From Shinella granuli (GTDB lineage: Bacteria; Pseudomonadota; Alphaproteobacteria; Rhizobiales; Rhizobiaceae): a stretch of 64,000 nucleotides of DNA. Both the position numbers and the translations under genes were made by a program. The stretch is taken from assembly GCF_004341885.1 (NCBI RefSeq), contig NZ_SLVX01000008.1, forward strand, positions 63,745-127,744, read 5' to 3'. Under the pieces are notes generated by a model. That model was not told the DNA's origin. It saw only the letters and a list, made by a program, of their open reading frames with translations, and searched no databases. Shown in pieces: positions 15,921-24,985 of the stretch (positions are counted from its first letter, which is position 1; each line of letters begins with the position of its first letter).

Positions 15921-17770
15921 GCGGGCGTGCCCGCAAGGCGGTGGACCCGCTCGCTGCCGTCACCGAGGCACTGGAGCGCGGCCTTCCCGTCCGCCTCGAC
16001 CTGCCGCGCCGCGGCCGGCTCCACCTCGATCGCCCGCTGCCGTTTCTCGCCGTGCATGTGAACCGGCGCTCGGCTCCTGCGGCCCGCGCAGCCACCATGG
16101 CCAATGCCGCCTATCTCCTGGCGGGCAACCTCTCCGACGCCGCGGCCATCGTGCGCCTCGTCGGCGAACGGATGCGCGAGGAATTCGGCGCCTTCCTCGT
16201 GCTCGATTTCGGTGAGCTCGCGCGCGACCAGCTCGCCGCGGACACGCCCTATCTCGCGCCCTTCGAGATCAGCGTCTCGGCCTCGCCCGATGTGGCGGCG
16301 GAGCGCGCGCAGTCGGCCTTCGTCGGCGCGGTGGAGAAGATCGACGGCCGCTACCGCGCGCCGCGCATCGCGCGGCCGACGCTTGCCGAGGATCCCCATG
16401 CGGGCCTTGCCCGGCGCCTGCCGGATATCCCGACACTCACCGTGCGCGTCGCGCCGATCTACCGGGTGCCGACCTCGCGCGCCGTCTATCCGGAACTGCA
16501 GGGCCGGCTGGTCGCCCGGCTGGTCGATGCCGGGCTGCGGGCCGCCGGCCAGTTCGCCCGCAGCGAGACGGCGCTGGCGCCCGCCACCCACCGGGCGCTC
16601 GGACGGCGCGTCTTCGTCGAGGCGGTGGCGCGCGCCGACCGCGCCATGGACGACATCGCCGCCAGCTTCGATTTCCTGCTCGCGGTGACGCCGATCAATG
16701 CCGACGCGGCCTTCGAAGCCTTCCGCGCGGCCGGCTGCGAGCGCGCGCCGACCTTTCTCTACCGCCCGCTCGCCATCGAAATCGCCGCGCGCAAGAAGGC
16801 GCTGTTCTCCATTGCCCTCGACCGGTTCGAGGATCCGGTGCTGGAGCGGCTCTACGGCGAGAAGCAGCAGGAACTGGACCTCCAGCTCTCCATGCTCGCC
16901 GCCCGCGAGGATGCCCGCTTCGTCGAGATGAGCCGGGCGCTCTACGGCTCCGTCGACGGCCGGCTGGCGAAGGTCGCCGTCGATATCCTGGAGGCGACCG
17001 CCAAGCCCGGTCGCAAGGCAGCCCCGCAGGAGGTGGACCATCGCTATGTCGAGCGGCGGGCGCGGGCGATGATCGATCGCTACAGCGCGCAGTTCTCCGC
17101 CTTCGCGCCGAGCGTCGAGGTGCGCAACGACCTTCCGCCGGGGCTGATGGTGTCGAGCGACCGGCTGCTGATCGCCCGCACCACGACGATGGCGCGCGAG
17201 CGGGTCGAGGCGCTGCTGAGCCACGAGGTCGGCGTGCATCTCTTGACCTATTGCAACGGCTCCGGCCACGGGCTGCGGCTCTTCCGGTCCGGCCTTGCCG
17301 GCTACGAGGGCGCGCAGGAGGGGCTGGCGGTGCTGGCGGAATATCTCGTCGGCGGCATGACGACGGCCCGCCTCCGGCTGATCGCCGCGCGGGTGGTCGC
17401 CTGCGCCGCCATGCTGGGCGGGGCCGGTTTCGTGGAGACCTACCGGCTGCTGGCGAGCGAGCATGGCTTTACCCCGCCCGCCGCCTTCAACATCGCGCTT
17501 CGCCTCCACCGCGGCGGCGGCCTTGCCAAGGATGCGGTCTATCTGCGCGGCCTGCTGGAAATCCTCGCGCATCTGCGCGGCGGCGGCGATCTCGAACCGT
17601 TCTGGCTCGGCAAGATCGCGGCCCGCCATTTCGCCGTCATGCAGGAGCTCAGCCTGCGCGGCCTGCTCAAGGCGCCCCGCCTGACACCGCAATTCATGAC
17701 CGCCAAGGGCGCGGACGAGCGCCTTGCCCGGCTGCGTGCCGGTCTTTCACCCCTCGATCTCATCGCCTGA
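15917..17770 (+). CDS. DUF1704 / QEGLA-motif putative zinc peptidase
   Basis: 617-residue protein matching the family annotated as 'flavohemoglobin expression-modulating QEGLA motif protein'. The metallopeptidase motif H-E-V-G-V-H is at residues 436-441 and Q-E-G-L-A at 467-471; E468 is the likely third metal ligand. The same HExxxH fold family includes the eukaryotic tubulin tyrosine carboxypeptidase MATCAP (KIAA0895L), so a carboxypeptidase removing a C-terminal residue is a reasonable inference. The N-terminal ~280 residues are less conserved. No signal peptide or membrane segment, so cytoplasmic. Coupled to the amidohydrolase by ATGA and 11 nt from the ATP-grasp gene. Confidence 0.85.
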   Translation: MSGRARKAVDPLAAVTEALERGLPVRLDLPRRGRLHLDRPLPFLAVHVNRRSAPAARAATMANAAYLLAGNLSDAAAIVRLVGERMREEFGAFLVLDFGELARDQLAADTPYLAPFEISVSASPDVAAERAQSAFVGAVEKIDGRYRAPRIARPTLAEDPHAGLARRLPDIPTLTVRVAPIYRVPTSRAVYPELQGRLVARLVDAGLRAAGQFARSETALAPATHRALGRRVFVEAVARADRAMDDIAASFDFLLAVTPINADAAFEAFRAAGCERAPTFLYRPLAIEIAARKKALFSIALDRFEDPVLERLYGEKQQELDLQLSMLAAREDARFVEMSRALYGSVDGRLAKVAVDILEATAKPGRKAAPQEVDHRYVERRARAMIDRYSAQFSAFAPSVEVRNDLPPGLMVSSDRLLIARTTTMARERVEALLSHEVGVHLLTYCNGSGHGLRLFRSGLAGYEGAQEGLAVLAEYLVGGMTTARLRLIAARVVACAAMLGGAGFVETYRLLASEHGFTPPAAFNIALRLHRGGGLAKDAVYLRGLLEILAHLRGGGDLEPFWLGKIAARHFAVMQELSLRGLLKAPRLTPQFMTAKGADERLARLRAGLSPLDLIA

Positions 17771-17781
17771 GGAGGCTCTCC

Positions 17782-18831
17782 ATGCGCATCGCTTTCTTCG
17801 TCAACTCGATTGCCGACGAAACCCCGCAGTTCACCACGACGACGCTGGCGCTCGCCGCGCTCAACCGCGGCCACGAGATCTGCTACGTCACGCCGGGCGA
17901 TTTCGTGCTGCGCGCGGATGACAGCCTTGCCGTGCGCGGCCTGGTGCTGCCCTCCTCGGGCTACAAGAAGCCGGAGACGCTGCACAAGGACCTGCAGGGC
18001 GAGAACACCGAGACGCGCATCTTCGACGTCGCGGAGATCGACGTCCTGTTCCTGCGCAACGACCCCTCGCTCGACGTGACGGACCGGCCCTGGGCGGCCC
18101 ATGCCGGGGCGCTGTTCGGGCGGCTTGCGGCGCTGCGCGGCACCCTGGTCGTCAACGATCCGGCCGGCCTCGCCAAGGCGCAGAACAAGCTCTACCTGCA
18201 GGATTTCCCGCCCTCCGTGCGCCCGGCCACGCTGGTCTCCAAGAGCATCGAGGAGATCCGCGGCTTCATCGCCGGGCAGAAGAAGAAGGGGGCGATCATC
18301 AAGCCGCTGCAGGGCTCGGGCGGCAAGAACGTCTTCAAGGTCGCCTCGGCCGACGACCAGAACCTCAACCAGATCTTCGAGGCGGTGAGCGGCGAGGGCT
18401 ATCTCATCGCCCAGAGCTTCATGCCGGAGGCGAGCGAGGGCGACGTGCGCTTCTTCGTGATGAACGGCCGGCCGCTGATGCGCGACGGCAAATACGCCGC
18501 CTTCCGCCGCGTGCCGGCCAAGGGCGAGATCCGCTCCAACGTGCATGTCGGCGGCGGGCCGGCGCCGGTGGAGGTGACACCCGCCATGCTCGCCGTCGTC
18601 GAGGCGGTGCGCCCGAAGCTCGTCGAGGACGGCATGTTCCTCGTCGGCCTCGACATCGTCGGCGACAAGATCCTGGAGATCAACGTCTTCACCCCGGGCG
18701 GGCTCGGCAATCTGGCGCAGCTCTACGAGACCAACTTCTCCGACACGGTCATCGCCGCGCTGGAGGAGAAGATCGCCATGCGCGCGGCCTATGGCGGCCG
18801 GCTGGACAACAGCCGGCTCGCCACGCTGTGA
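17782..18831 (+). CDS. ATP-grasp ligase, glutathione-synthetase-like
   Basis: 349-residue cytoplasmic ATP-grasp enzyme that should join a carboxylate to an amine through an acyl phosphate. Seen: F-L-R-N-D-P near residue 90, lysine-rich I-I-K-P-L-Q-G-S-G-G-K-N-V-F (about residues 172-185, nucleotide-binding loop), D-V-R-F-F-V-M-N-G, and the metal-binding C-terminal E-I-N-V-F-T-P-G-G. That order matches GshB, but no gshA is nearby and the partners are a DUF1704 peptidase and an amidohydrolase, so true glutathione synthesis is doubtful. GAGGAGG stands 6 nt before the ATG. Likely role: ligation of an amino acid to an unknown peptide or small acceptor. Confidence 0.85.
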   Translation: MRIAFFVNSIADETPQFTTTTLALAALNRGHEICYVTPGDFVLRADDSLAVRGLVLPSSGYKKPETLHKDLQGENTETRIFDVAEIDVLFLRNDPSLDVTDRPWAAHAGALFGRLAALRGTLVVNDPAGLAKAQNKLYLQDFPPSVRPATLVSKSIEEIRGFIAGQKKKGAIIKPLQGSGGKNVFKVASADDQNLNQIFEAVSGEGYLIAQSFMPEASEGDVRFFVMNGRPLMRDGKYAAFRRVPAKGEIRSNVHVGGGPAPVEVTPAMLAVVEAVRPKLVEDGMFLVGLDIVGDKILEINVFTPGGLGNLAQLYETNFSDTVIAALEEKIAMRAAYGGRLDNSRLATL

Positions 18832-18850
18832 GCGGCATGCCCCTTACGTT

Positions 18851-19620
18851 TCAGCGCCCGGTGGCGATGCCGGCGGTGAGGATGCCGAGCAGCGTCAGGA
18901 GCGCGACGCCGAGCACGACATAGCGCGCCGCATCGACCGCCACGTCCCCACCAGCCGCCATCAGCGTGCCGGCAAGCGCCGAGGTGACGGAGAAGGCGAT
19001 GAGCTGGGCCGTGGTGATCGCGGCGGCCGCCTTGCCGCCCTCGGCCGGGTCATGCGTGCTGCTCATGGCGGCAACGCCGAGCAGGGGCCAGGCAAGGCCG
19101 ATGCCCGCGCCCGCCAGCGCCAGCACCGCGACCCAGGCGAGCGAGCACCGCCCCGAGCAGGCCGCCGACCAGCGGGCCGACGCCGGCGAGCTGCTGGCTG
19201 AAGAGCGGGATGAAGGTCTCCACCATGACGCCGGCGCTGAGCGCGGCGACGGTGAGATAGCCCCATTTCAGCGCATTGTCGCGCCGGTAGGTGATACGCG
19301 GCAGGATGGTGTTGTGCGCGCGCCGCTCGACGAGCACGAAGAGGACGAGGAGCGCGAGGCCGGCGCCGACGGTCGCCAGTGTCGGCCAGCCGATCGGCAC
19401 GATGGCGCTGAGGCTGATGGCGATAGTGGCAAGCACCAGCGGCACGAGCGAGGCGACGGGCACGGGCGTACGGTGCGGCAAACCGCCCATGCCGGCAAAG
19501 GCGCGCTGCGCGAGAAAGGCGAAGAGCAGGGCGATGATGGCCGAGACGACGAAGGACGTCGTCACCCAAGCATAATAGGTCTGGCCGCCGATATCGGCGA
19601 TGATGGAAGGCATCGTCGAG
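18851..19620 (-). pseudogene. Degenerate MFS drug-transporter (DHA2-like) remnant
   Basis: Pieces of a multidrug transporter remain in order on the minus strand: an early piece (M-P-S-I-I-A-D-I-G-G then Y-Y-A-W-V-T-T) jumps directly to a segment that looks like helix 6 (L-L-F-A-F-L-A-Q-R-A-F); the reading frame then continues to G-P-L-V-G-G-L-L-G-A-V-L-A near 19140, where the frame changes and a block of perhaps 50 residues seems missing, before G-I-G-L-A-W-P-L-L and the final helices to the stop at 18851. The true N-terminus and promoter are absent because the left neighbour's coding sequence begins at 19620. At least three lesions, so not functional. Confidence 0.75.
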
Positions 19621-20037
19621 CAGATGGCGGACGAGTACCTCGCGCGCCTGCACGGCGTCTTTGGCCGGCAGCAGGAGACGGGCGATGCCGCGACCGCGCT
19701 GCTGTCGGAGATCTGGAGCATGGAGAGCTGGGGGGACACCGCCTACTGTCGCATCCTGTTCGAGCTTCTGGCGGAGGCAGGGCGCAACGAGCGGGTCCGC
19801 GCCATCCTCGCCCGCAACACCGATGGCGTGCGCGCGCTCCTGTCGCAGGTGCTGAAGGCCGGCCAGGCGCGCGGCGAGGTGGACCCGGCGCTCGACCCCG
19901 AGCACACCAGCGCCATGCTGATCGCCATCGTCGACGCCGCCCCCATGCTGCCGCTGATGGTGCCCGGCATCCGCTTCGACGAGAGCCGGGCGCTGATCAC
20001 CACCATGGTCCGGCGCTTCCTGCGGCCGGAAGGCTAG
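19617..20037 (+). pseudogene. TetR-family regulator remnant lacking its DNA-binding domain
   Basis: About 140 residues match the ligand-binding/dimerisation half of a TetR regulator (Y-L-A-R-L-H-G-V-F, A-T-A-L-L-S-E-I-W, V-R-A-I-L-A-R-N-T-D, and M-V-R-R-F-L-R-P-E-G at the end). No helix-turn-helix precedes it; upstream sequence is antisense to the transporter remnant. An ATG at 19600 could start translation but within transporter-derived DNA. Original arrangement: divergent tetR and efflux gene, now joined by loss of both 5' ends and their shared promoter. Confidence 0.7.
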
Positions 20038-20316
20038 AACGACGGACGGTATTGTCCAGAATTCCCCTGTCCGGCCAGCACCGCCGTTCCAGAAGCCGCC
20101 GATGGGCAGGATGCGGCCTCAGGCAGGCGTCTTCCTGACGTAGCGGCAGGCGGCGTGGCGGCGCGATCGCCCGCCATCCGCAACGGGCATGCGGCCGCGG
20201 AATGTCACCCGGACAAGATTTTGTTGTCGCCGGCGGCAAGAGGAGAATTTCCTGCCTATGTTAACCGGCGAATCGCCGCCAATATCGGCAGCAAACGCTG
20301 ACCGCAGGAGACACAG

Positions 20317-21927
20317 ATGCTGATCGCGAATCCCACCCGGCGCTCGTTCTTGCAGGCCGGCGCCGCCCTTCTCGCTTCGACCGCGCTGCCGGCCATCGCC
20401 CTTGCCGAGAGCGCCCCAGCCGGCGGCCGGCTGGTGGTGGCGGCCGATTCCGAGCCGAAGAACCTCAATCCCGCGATCGTCGCCTCCAACGGCGTGTTTT
20501 TCGTCGCCAGCAAGGTTATCGAGCCGCTGGCCGAGGCCGCCTTTACGGGCGAGGACGGGCTGTCGCCGCGCCTTGCCACAAGCTGGGAAGGATCGGACGA
20601 CGGCCTTTCGGTCACCTTCCGCCTGCGCGAGGGCGTGACCTGGCACGACGGCACGCCCTTCACCTCCGCCGATGTCGCCTTTTCGGCGCTCGAAGTCTGG
20701 AAACCCTTACAGAATCTCGGCCGCATCGTCTTCGCCCGTCTCGAAACCGTCGAAACGCCGGATGCCGCCACCGCCGTCTTCCGCTTTTCCAAGCCGACGC
20801 CGCTCCAGCTCATCCGCAATGCCCTGCCGGTCGTCAGCAGCGTCATCCCGAAGCATCTCTACGAGGGCACGGATATCGCGACGAACCCGGCGAACACCCA
20901 GCTCGTCGGCACCGGCCCCTTCCGCTTCGCCGAATACAGGCCGGGCGAATATTACCGCCTGACGCGCAACGAGGCCTATTGGGACAAGGACCAGCCGAAG
21001 CTCGACGAGATCATCTTCCGCGTGCTGCCGGACCGCGCCGGGGCGGGCGCGGCGCTGGAGGCGGAGGAGATCCAGCTCGCCGCCTTCTCCGCCGTGCCGC
21101 TCGCCGATCTCGACCGCATCTCCAAGGTGCCGGGCCTTGCGGTCGTCACCAGGGGCTACGAGGCGCTGACCTACCAGCTCGTCGTGGAGATCAACCATCG
21201 CCGCAAGGAGCTCGCCGACCTCAAGGTGCGCCAGGCGATCGCCCACGCCATCGACAAGACCTTCGTCGTCGACACCATCTTCCTCGGCTATGCCGAGGCC
21301 TCCACCGGCCCGGTGCCGAAGAACGCGCCGCAATTCTACGAGGCCGACGTGCCGGTCTATGCCTTCGATGTCGCCAAGGCCAATGCCCTGCTCGACGAGG
21401 CCGGCTATGCGAAGGATGCGAACGGCACGCGCTTCACGCTGAAGCTGCGCCCCGCGCCCTATTTCAACGAAACCCGCCAGTTCGGCGACTATCTCCGCCA
21501 GGCGCTCGCCGCCATCGGCATCGATGCGGAACTGGTGAACGCGGATTCGGCCGCCCACCAGAAGGCCGTCTATACCGATCACGATTTCGACCTCGCCGTC
21601 GCCCCGCCGGTCTTCCGCGGCGACCCGGCGATCTCCACGACCATCCTGGTGCAGTCGGGCATTCCGGCCGGCGTCGGCTTCTCCAACCAGGGCGGCTATG
21701 CCAATGCGGAGCTCGACGCCGTCATCGCAAAGGCGGCCGAAACGATCGACACGGCGGCCCGCACCGCGCTCTACCGCCAGTTCCAGAAACTGGTCGCCGC
21801 CGACCTGCCGCTGATCAACGTCGCCGAATGGGGCTTCATCACGGTGGCGCGCGACAGCGTGCTCAACGTCGCCAGCAACCCGCGCTGGGCGGTGTCGAAC
21901 TGGGCCGATACCGCGCTCAAGACGTGA
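20317..21927 (+). CDS. Dipeptide/nickel-type ABC substrate-binding protein (family 5), Tat signal
   Basis: 536-residue periplasmic binding protein of the DppA/OppA family. The N-terminus has T-R-R-S-F-L-Q-A-G-A followed by a hydrophobic stretch and A-L-A-E, a twin-arginine type signal (cleavage near residue 30). Family hallmarks: a W-H-D-G-T-P-F-T-S-A-D-V block near residue 110, and G-T-G-P-F-R-F near residue 204. CAGGAGACACAG provides the ribosome-binding site. It heads an operon of two permeases, two ATPases and an aminotransferase. Ligand not deducible; an amino compound is suggested by the aminotransferase at the end of the operon. Confidence 0.9.
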   Translation: MLIANPTRRSFLQAGAALLASTALPAIALAESAPAGGRLVVAADSEPKNLNPAIVASNGVFFVASKVIEPLAEAAFTGEDGLSPRLATSWEGSDDGLSVTFRLREGVTWHDGTPFTSADVAFSALEVWKPLQNLGRIVFARLETVETPDAATAVFRFSKPTPLQLIRNALPVVSSVIPKHLYEGTDIATNPANTQLVGTGPFRFAEYRPGEYYRLTRNEAYWDKDQPKLDEIIFRVLPDRAGAGAALEAEEIQLAAFSAVPLADLDRISKVPGLAVVTRGYEALTYQLVVEINHRRKELADLKVRQAIAHAIDKTFVVDTIFLGYAEASTGPVPKNAPQFYEADVPVYAFDVAKANALLDEAGYAKDANGTRFTLKLRPAPYFNETRQFGDYLRQALAAIGIDAELVNADSAAHQKAVYTDHDFDLAVAPPVFRGDPAISTTILVQSGIPAGVGFSNQGGYANAELDAVIAKAAETIDTAARTALYRQFQKLVAADLPLINVAEWGFITVARDSVLNVASNPRWAVSNWADTALKT

Positions 21928-22027
21928 CGGTGGGGCCATGACGGGCGCTTTCGTGGATCCCCTTTCAGGCCAGCCGACCACTTCTCCGGCAAGGCAGGGT
22001 GGCCGCATATGAACGGTGGAGTTCGCT

Positions 22028-22182
22028 ACCCCCCTCTGCCCTGCCGGGCATCTCCCCCTCAAGGGGGGAGATCGGCAGGAGGCGAGCCCCTCGCTCAACC
22101 GGCAACGCCGGAGAGCACCGAAACGGTGCTCCATCCAATCTCCCCCCCTGAGGGGGAGATGCCCGGCAGGACAGAGGGGGGT
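22028..22182. repeat. Rhizobial palindromic intergenic element R1
   Basis: Two inverted arms: 22028-22080 (ACCCCCCTCTGCCC, TGCCGGGCATCTCCCCC, AAGGGGGGAGAT) and 22139-22182, its reverse-complement version ending ACAGAGGGGGGT. Each arm also folds on itself. It fills most of the 362-bp gap between the binding-protein gene and the first permease; nothing else is recognisable in that gap. Related elements occur at 24132, 26950, 33656, 39213, 48901 and 58046. Confidence 0.8.
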
Positions 22183-22289
22183 GCCTTCACCATAGGCGAT
22201 ACCCTCGCCTCGGGCCGGAGACCGCCGGCAAGCCGCAGGGCATTATCACGCTCGCTCCACCCCACGCCCGCAACCCAGCGGCAAGCGCC

Positions 22290-23279
22290 GTGACCCGCGC
22301 CCTCCGCCTCACCGCACGCCGGGCGATCAGCAGCATTCCCGTGCTGCTGATCGTCGTCGTCATGACCTTCCTGCTCCTGGAAACGGCGGCGGGCGATGCG
22401 GTCGATGCCTACCTGCTCTCCATCGGCGGCGGGGATGCGGCGATCGCCGGGGCGCTGCGGCAGGCCTATGGGCTCGACCAGTCCATGGCGGCGCGGCTGT
22501 GGCTCTATCTCTCCGCGCTCGCCCGGCTCGATCTCGGCTGGTCCGTCGCCTTCGACCGGCCGGTTCTCGGGCTGATCATCGAGCGCCTGCCGAACACGCT
22601 GCTCCTGATGGGAAGCGCCACCGCGCTCGCCTTCGCCTTCGGCTCCACGCTCGGCATCCTCGCCGGCGCGCGGCCGGGCAGCCTGCGCGACCGGCTGCTC
22701 TCCACCCTCTCGCTGGTCGTCTATGCCATACCGGGCTTCTGGCTCGGCCTGGTGCTTGCCATTGTCTTCGCCGTGCAACTGCGCTGGCTGCCCACCTCGG
22801 GCATCGAGACGATCGCCTCGGGCCGCACGGGCCTTTCCCGCGCCGCCGACATCGCGGCGCATCTCGTCCTGCCCGTCGGCACGCTGGCGCTCATCTATAC
22901 CGCGCTGTTCCTACGCGTCATGCGCGCCGGCATGGCCGGCATCTGGCGGCTGGATTTCGTGCTCTTCGCCCGCGCCAAGGGGCTTTCACGCGCCCGCATC
23001 GTCCTGCGCCATGTGGCGCGCAATGCGCTCCTGCCGCTTATCACCATGCTCGGCCTGCAGGCGGCCGCCATGCTTGGCGGCAGCGTCGTCATCGAAAGCA
23101 TCTTCGCCATTCCCGGCTTCGGGCGCCTGGCGCAGGAGGCGGTGAGCGGGCGCGATGCGGCGCTGCTCTGCGGCATCATCGTCGTGAGCGCCGTGCTGGT
23201 CATCCTCGTCAATCTGCTCGTCGACATCGTCTATGCCGCGCTCGATCCGCGCGTCGGCACCGCGGAGCGCGGCGCATGA
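22290..23279 (+). CDS. Dipeptide-type ABC permease (DppB-like)
   Basis: 329-residue inner-membrane protein with about six membrane segments. The EAA-loop region (F-A-R-A-K-G-L-S-R-A-R-I-V-L-R-H-V) is near residues 228-245 and the C-terminal D-I-V-Y-A-A-L-D-P-R motif is typical of DppB. The GTG at 22290 is the start, preceded by a weak GGCAAG. The stop overlaps the next start by ATGA. Confidence 0.92.
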   Translation: MTRALRLTARRAISSIPVLLIVVVMTFLLLETAAGDAVDAYLLSIGGGDAAIAGALRQAYGLDQSMAARLWLYLSALARLDLGWSVAFDRPVLGLIIERLPNTLLLMGSATALAFAFGSTLGILAGARPGSLRDRLLSTLSLVVYAIPGFWLGLVLAIVFAVQLRWLPTSGIETIASGRTGLSRAADIAAHLVLPVGTLALIYTALFLRVMRAGMAGIWRLDFVLFARAKGLSRARIVLRHVARNALLPLITMLGLQAAAMLGGSVVIESIFAIPGFGRLAQEAVSGRDAALLCGIIVVSAVLVILVNLLVDIVYAALDPRVGTAERGA

Positions 23280-24985
23280 AGCTTGTCGGCGACATGCTGC
23301 GCCGGCCGGAGGGGGCGACCGGCCTTGCCATCCTCGTCCTGCTCGCGCTTCTCGCGCTGCTGGCGCCCGTCCTCTTCCCCGGCGATCCGCTGAAGATCGC
23401 CGGCCGGGCGCTGACGGCGCCCTTCACCGACCCCGCCTTTCCGCTCGGCACCGACCGGCTCGGCCGCGACGTCCTGGCCGGCATCGTGCACGGTGCGCGC
23501 ACCTCGCTCTTCGTCGGCCTCGCCGCGGCGCTGGCGGCGCTGGCGATCGGCCTTTCGGTGGGGCTTGCGGCGAGCTTTGCCGGAGGGATTGCCGACGAGG
23601 CGCTGATGCGCGTGGTCGATGCCTTCCAGATCGTGCCGAGCTTCCTCCTGGCGCTCGCCTTCGTCAGCGTCATCGGCGCCTCGGTGCCGGTCGTGGTGCT
23701 GGCCATCGCGCTCGGCGCCTGGGCCGATCCCGCGCGGCTCACCCGCGCCGAGGTGCTGTCCGTGCGCGGGCGGGACTATGTCGCCGCCGCGCGTATTGCC
23801 GGCATGCATCCGGTGGAGATCGTCCTGCGGGAAATCCTGCCCAACGTGCTGCCCCCGGTGCTGGCGCTCTCGGCCATCATCGTCGCCACCGCCATCCTGA
23901 CGGAGGCGGCGCTCTCCTTCCTCGGCCTCGGCGATCCCAATGTCGTCACCTGGGGTTCGATGATCGCCGAGGGACGAAACGTCCTGCGCTCCTCGCCCTT
24001 CCTGTCGATCTTCCCCGGCCTCGCTTTGGTCGCGACCGTGGTCGGCGTCTATCTGCTCAGCGAGGGGCTGACCAATGCGCTTGCGGGGGAAGCGAGTGTC
24101 GAAAGGAAGAAATCACGGCGCGCCGGCAAGTACCCCCCTCTGCCCTGCCGGGCAGAGGGGGGGGCCGGCGCTGGCGACAATCCCCCTGCCGAACAGGGGG
24201 AGGAGGGCATGCTCTGCCGGACGAAAAACCTCTCCGTCACCTATCGCGGCCAGGAGACACCGGCCCTGACGAACCTCGCCCTTGCGATCCACGCCGGCGA
24301 GCGGCTGGCGATCATCGGCGAGAGCGGCTCGGGCAAGAGCACCCTCGCGCGGGCGCTGGCCGGGCTCCTGCCCGAAGGGGCCGAGGTGGAGGGCACGGTG
24401 CGCTGGGCGGCGGGCGCCGCGCCGCTTCCCGGCCGCGATCTCGGCTTCGTGCTGCAGGACCCCTCCGCCAGCCTCAACCCGGTGCTGACGATCGGCGAGC
24501 AGGTGGCCGAAGGCGCGCGCCGGCATCTCGGCCTCTCCTGGCCCAAGGCCCGCGCCCGCGCGCTCGACATGCTGGAGCGGGTGCGCCTTCCCGAGCCGGA
24601 AAAGCTGCTCGCCGCCTATCCGCACCAGCTCTCCGGCGGCCAGCGCCAGCGCGTGGCGATCGCCGCCGCGCTCGCCGCCCGCCCGGGCCTCGTCATCGCC
24701 GACGAGCCGACCAGCGCCCTCGACATGGTGGTGCAGGCGGAGATTGTCGCGCTGCTCGACGAACTGGTGCGCGCGGCGGGCATGACGCTCGTCTTCATCA
24801 CCCACGACATCGCGCTGGCCGCCGGCTTTGCCGACCGGGTGGCGATCTTCAAGGACGGGGCGCTCGTCGAAACCGGCCCGGCGGCGGCTGTACTGGCCGC
24901 ACCGCGCGAAACATATACGAAGATGCTGGTCGCCAGCCATCGCGACCTCGCCTCCCCACCATTGGTCGGGGAGATCGGCGCATGA
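23276..24985 (+). CDS. Dipeptide-type ABC permease (DppC-like) fused in frame to ABC ATPase (DppD-like)
   Basis: A single 569-residue frame. Residues 1-~280 are a DppC permease (F-P-L-G-T-D-R-L-G-R-D near 60, EAA loop A-A-R-I-A-G-M-H-P near 172). Residues ~281-311 are encoded by palindromic element R2 (Y-P-P-L-P-C-R-A-E-G-G). From M312 (ATG 24209) follows a complete ATPase: Walker A G-E-S-G-S-G-K-S-T, signature L-S-G-G-Q-R-Q-R-V, Walker B V-I-A-D-E-P. AGGAGGG directly precedes ATG 24209, so separate translation of a 258-residue ATPase is possible alongside the fusion. The tail (S-P-P-L-V-G-E-I-G-A) also looks repeat-derived. Permease-ATPase fusion is not usual for Dpp importers. Confidence 0.85.
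   Translation: MKLVGDMLRRPEGATGLAILVLLALLALLAPVLFPGDPLKIAGRALTAPFTDPAFPLGTDRLGRDVLAGIVHGARTSLFVGLAAALAALAIGLSVGLAASFAGGIADEALMRVVDAFQIVPSFLLALAFVSVIGASVPVVVLAIALGAWADPARLTRAEVLSVRGRDYVAAARIAGMHPVEIVLREILPNVLPPVLALSAIIVATAILTEAALSFLGLGDPNVVTWGSMIAEGRNVLRSSPFLSIFPGLALVATVVGVYLLSEGLTNALAGEASVERKKSRRAGKYPPLPCRAEGGAGAGDNPPAEQGEEGMLCRTKNLSVTYRGQETPALTNLALAIHAGERLAIIGESGSGKSTLARALAGLLPEGAEVEGTVRWAAGAAPLPGRDLGFVLQDPSASLNPVLTIGEQVAEGARRHLGLSWPKARARALDMLERVRLPEPEKLLAAYPHQLSGGQRQRVAIAAALAARPGLVIADEPTSALDMVVQAEIVALLDELVRAAGMTLVFITHDIALAAGFADRVAIFKDGALVETGPAAAVLAAPRETYTKMLVASHRDLASPPLVGEIGA
24132..24207. repeat. Palindromic element R2 inside a coding frame
   Basis: CCCCCCTCTGCCC (24133-24145) and GGGCAGAGGGGGG (24150-24162) form a perfect 13-bp stem, followed by CCCCCTG / CAGGGGG arms up to 24200. 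It matches the outer arm of R1 but lies between permease and ATPase coding sequence without a stop codon, so it is translated. Confidence 0.8.

Noticed and set aside
17782-18831. Glutathione synthetase gshB
   Set aside because: Similar fold, but the neighbours are DUF1704 and FGase genes with no gshA, so the specific enzyme name is not supported.
22028-24207. CRISPR-like repeats
   Set aside because: The repeats are self-complementary, dispersed and lack regular spacers or cas genes.
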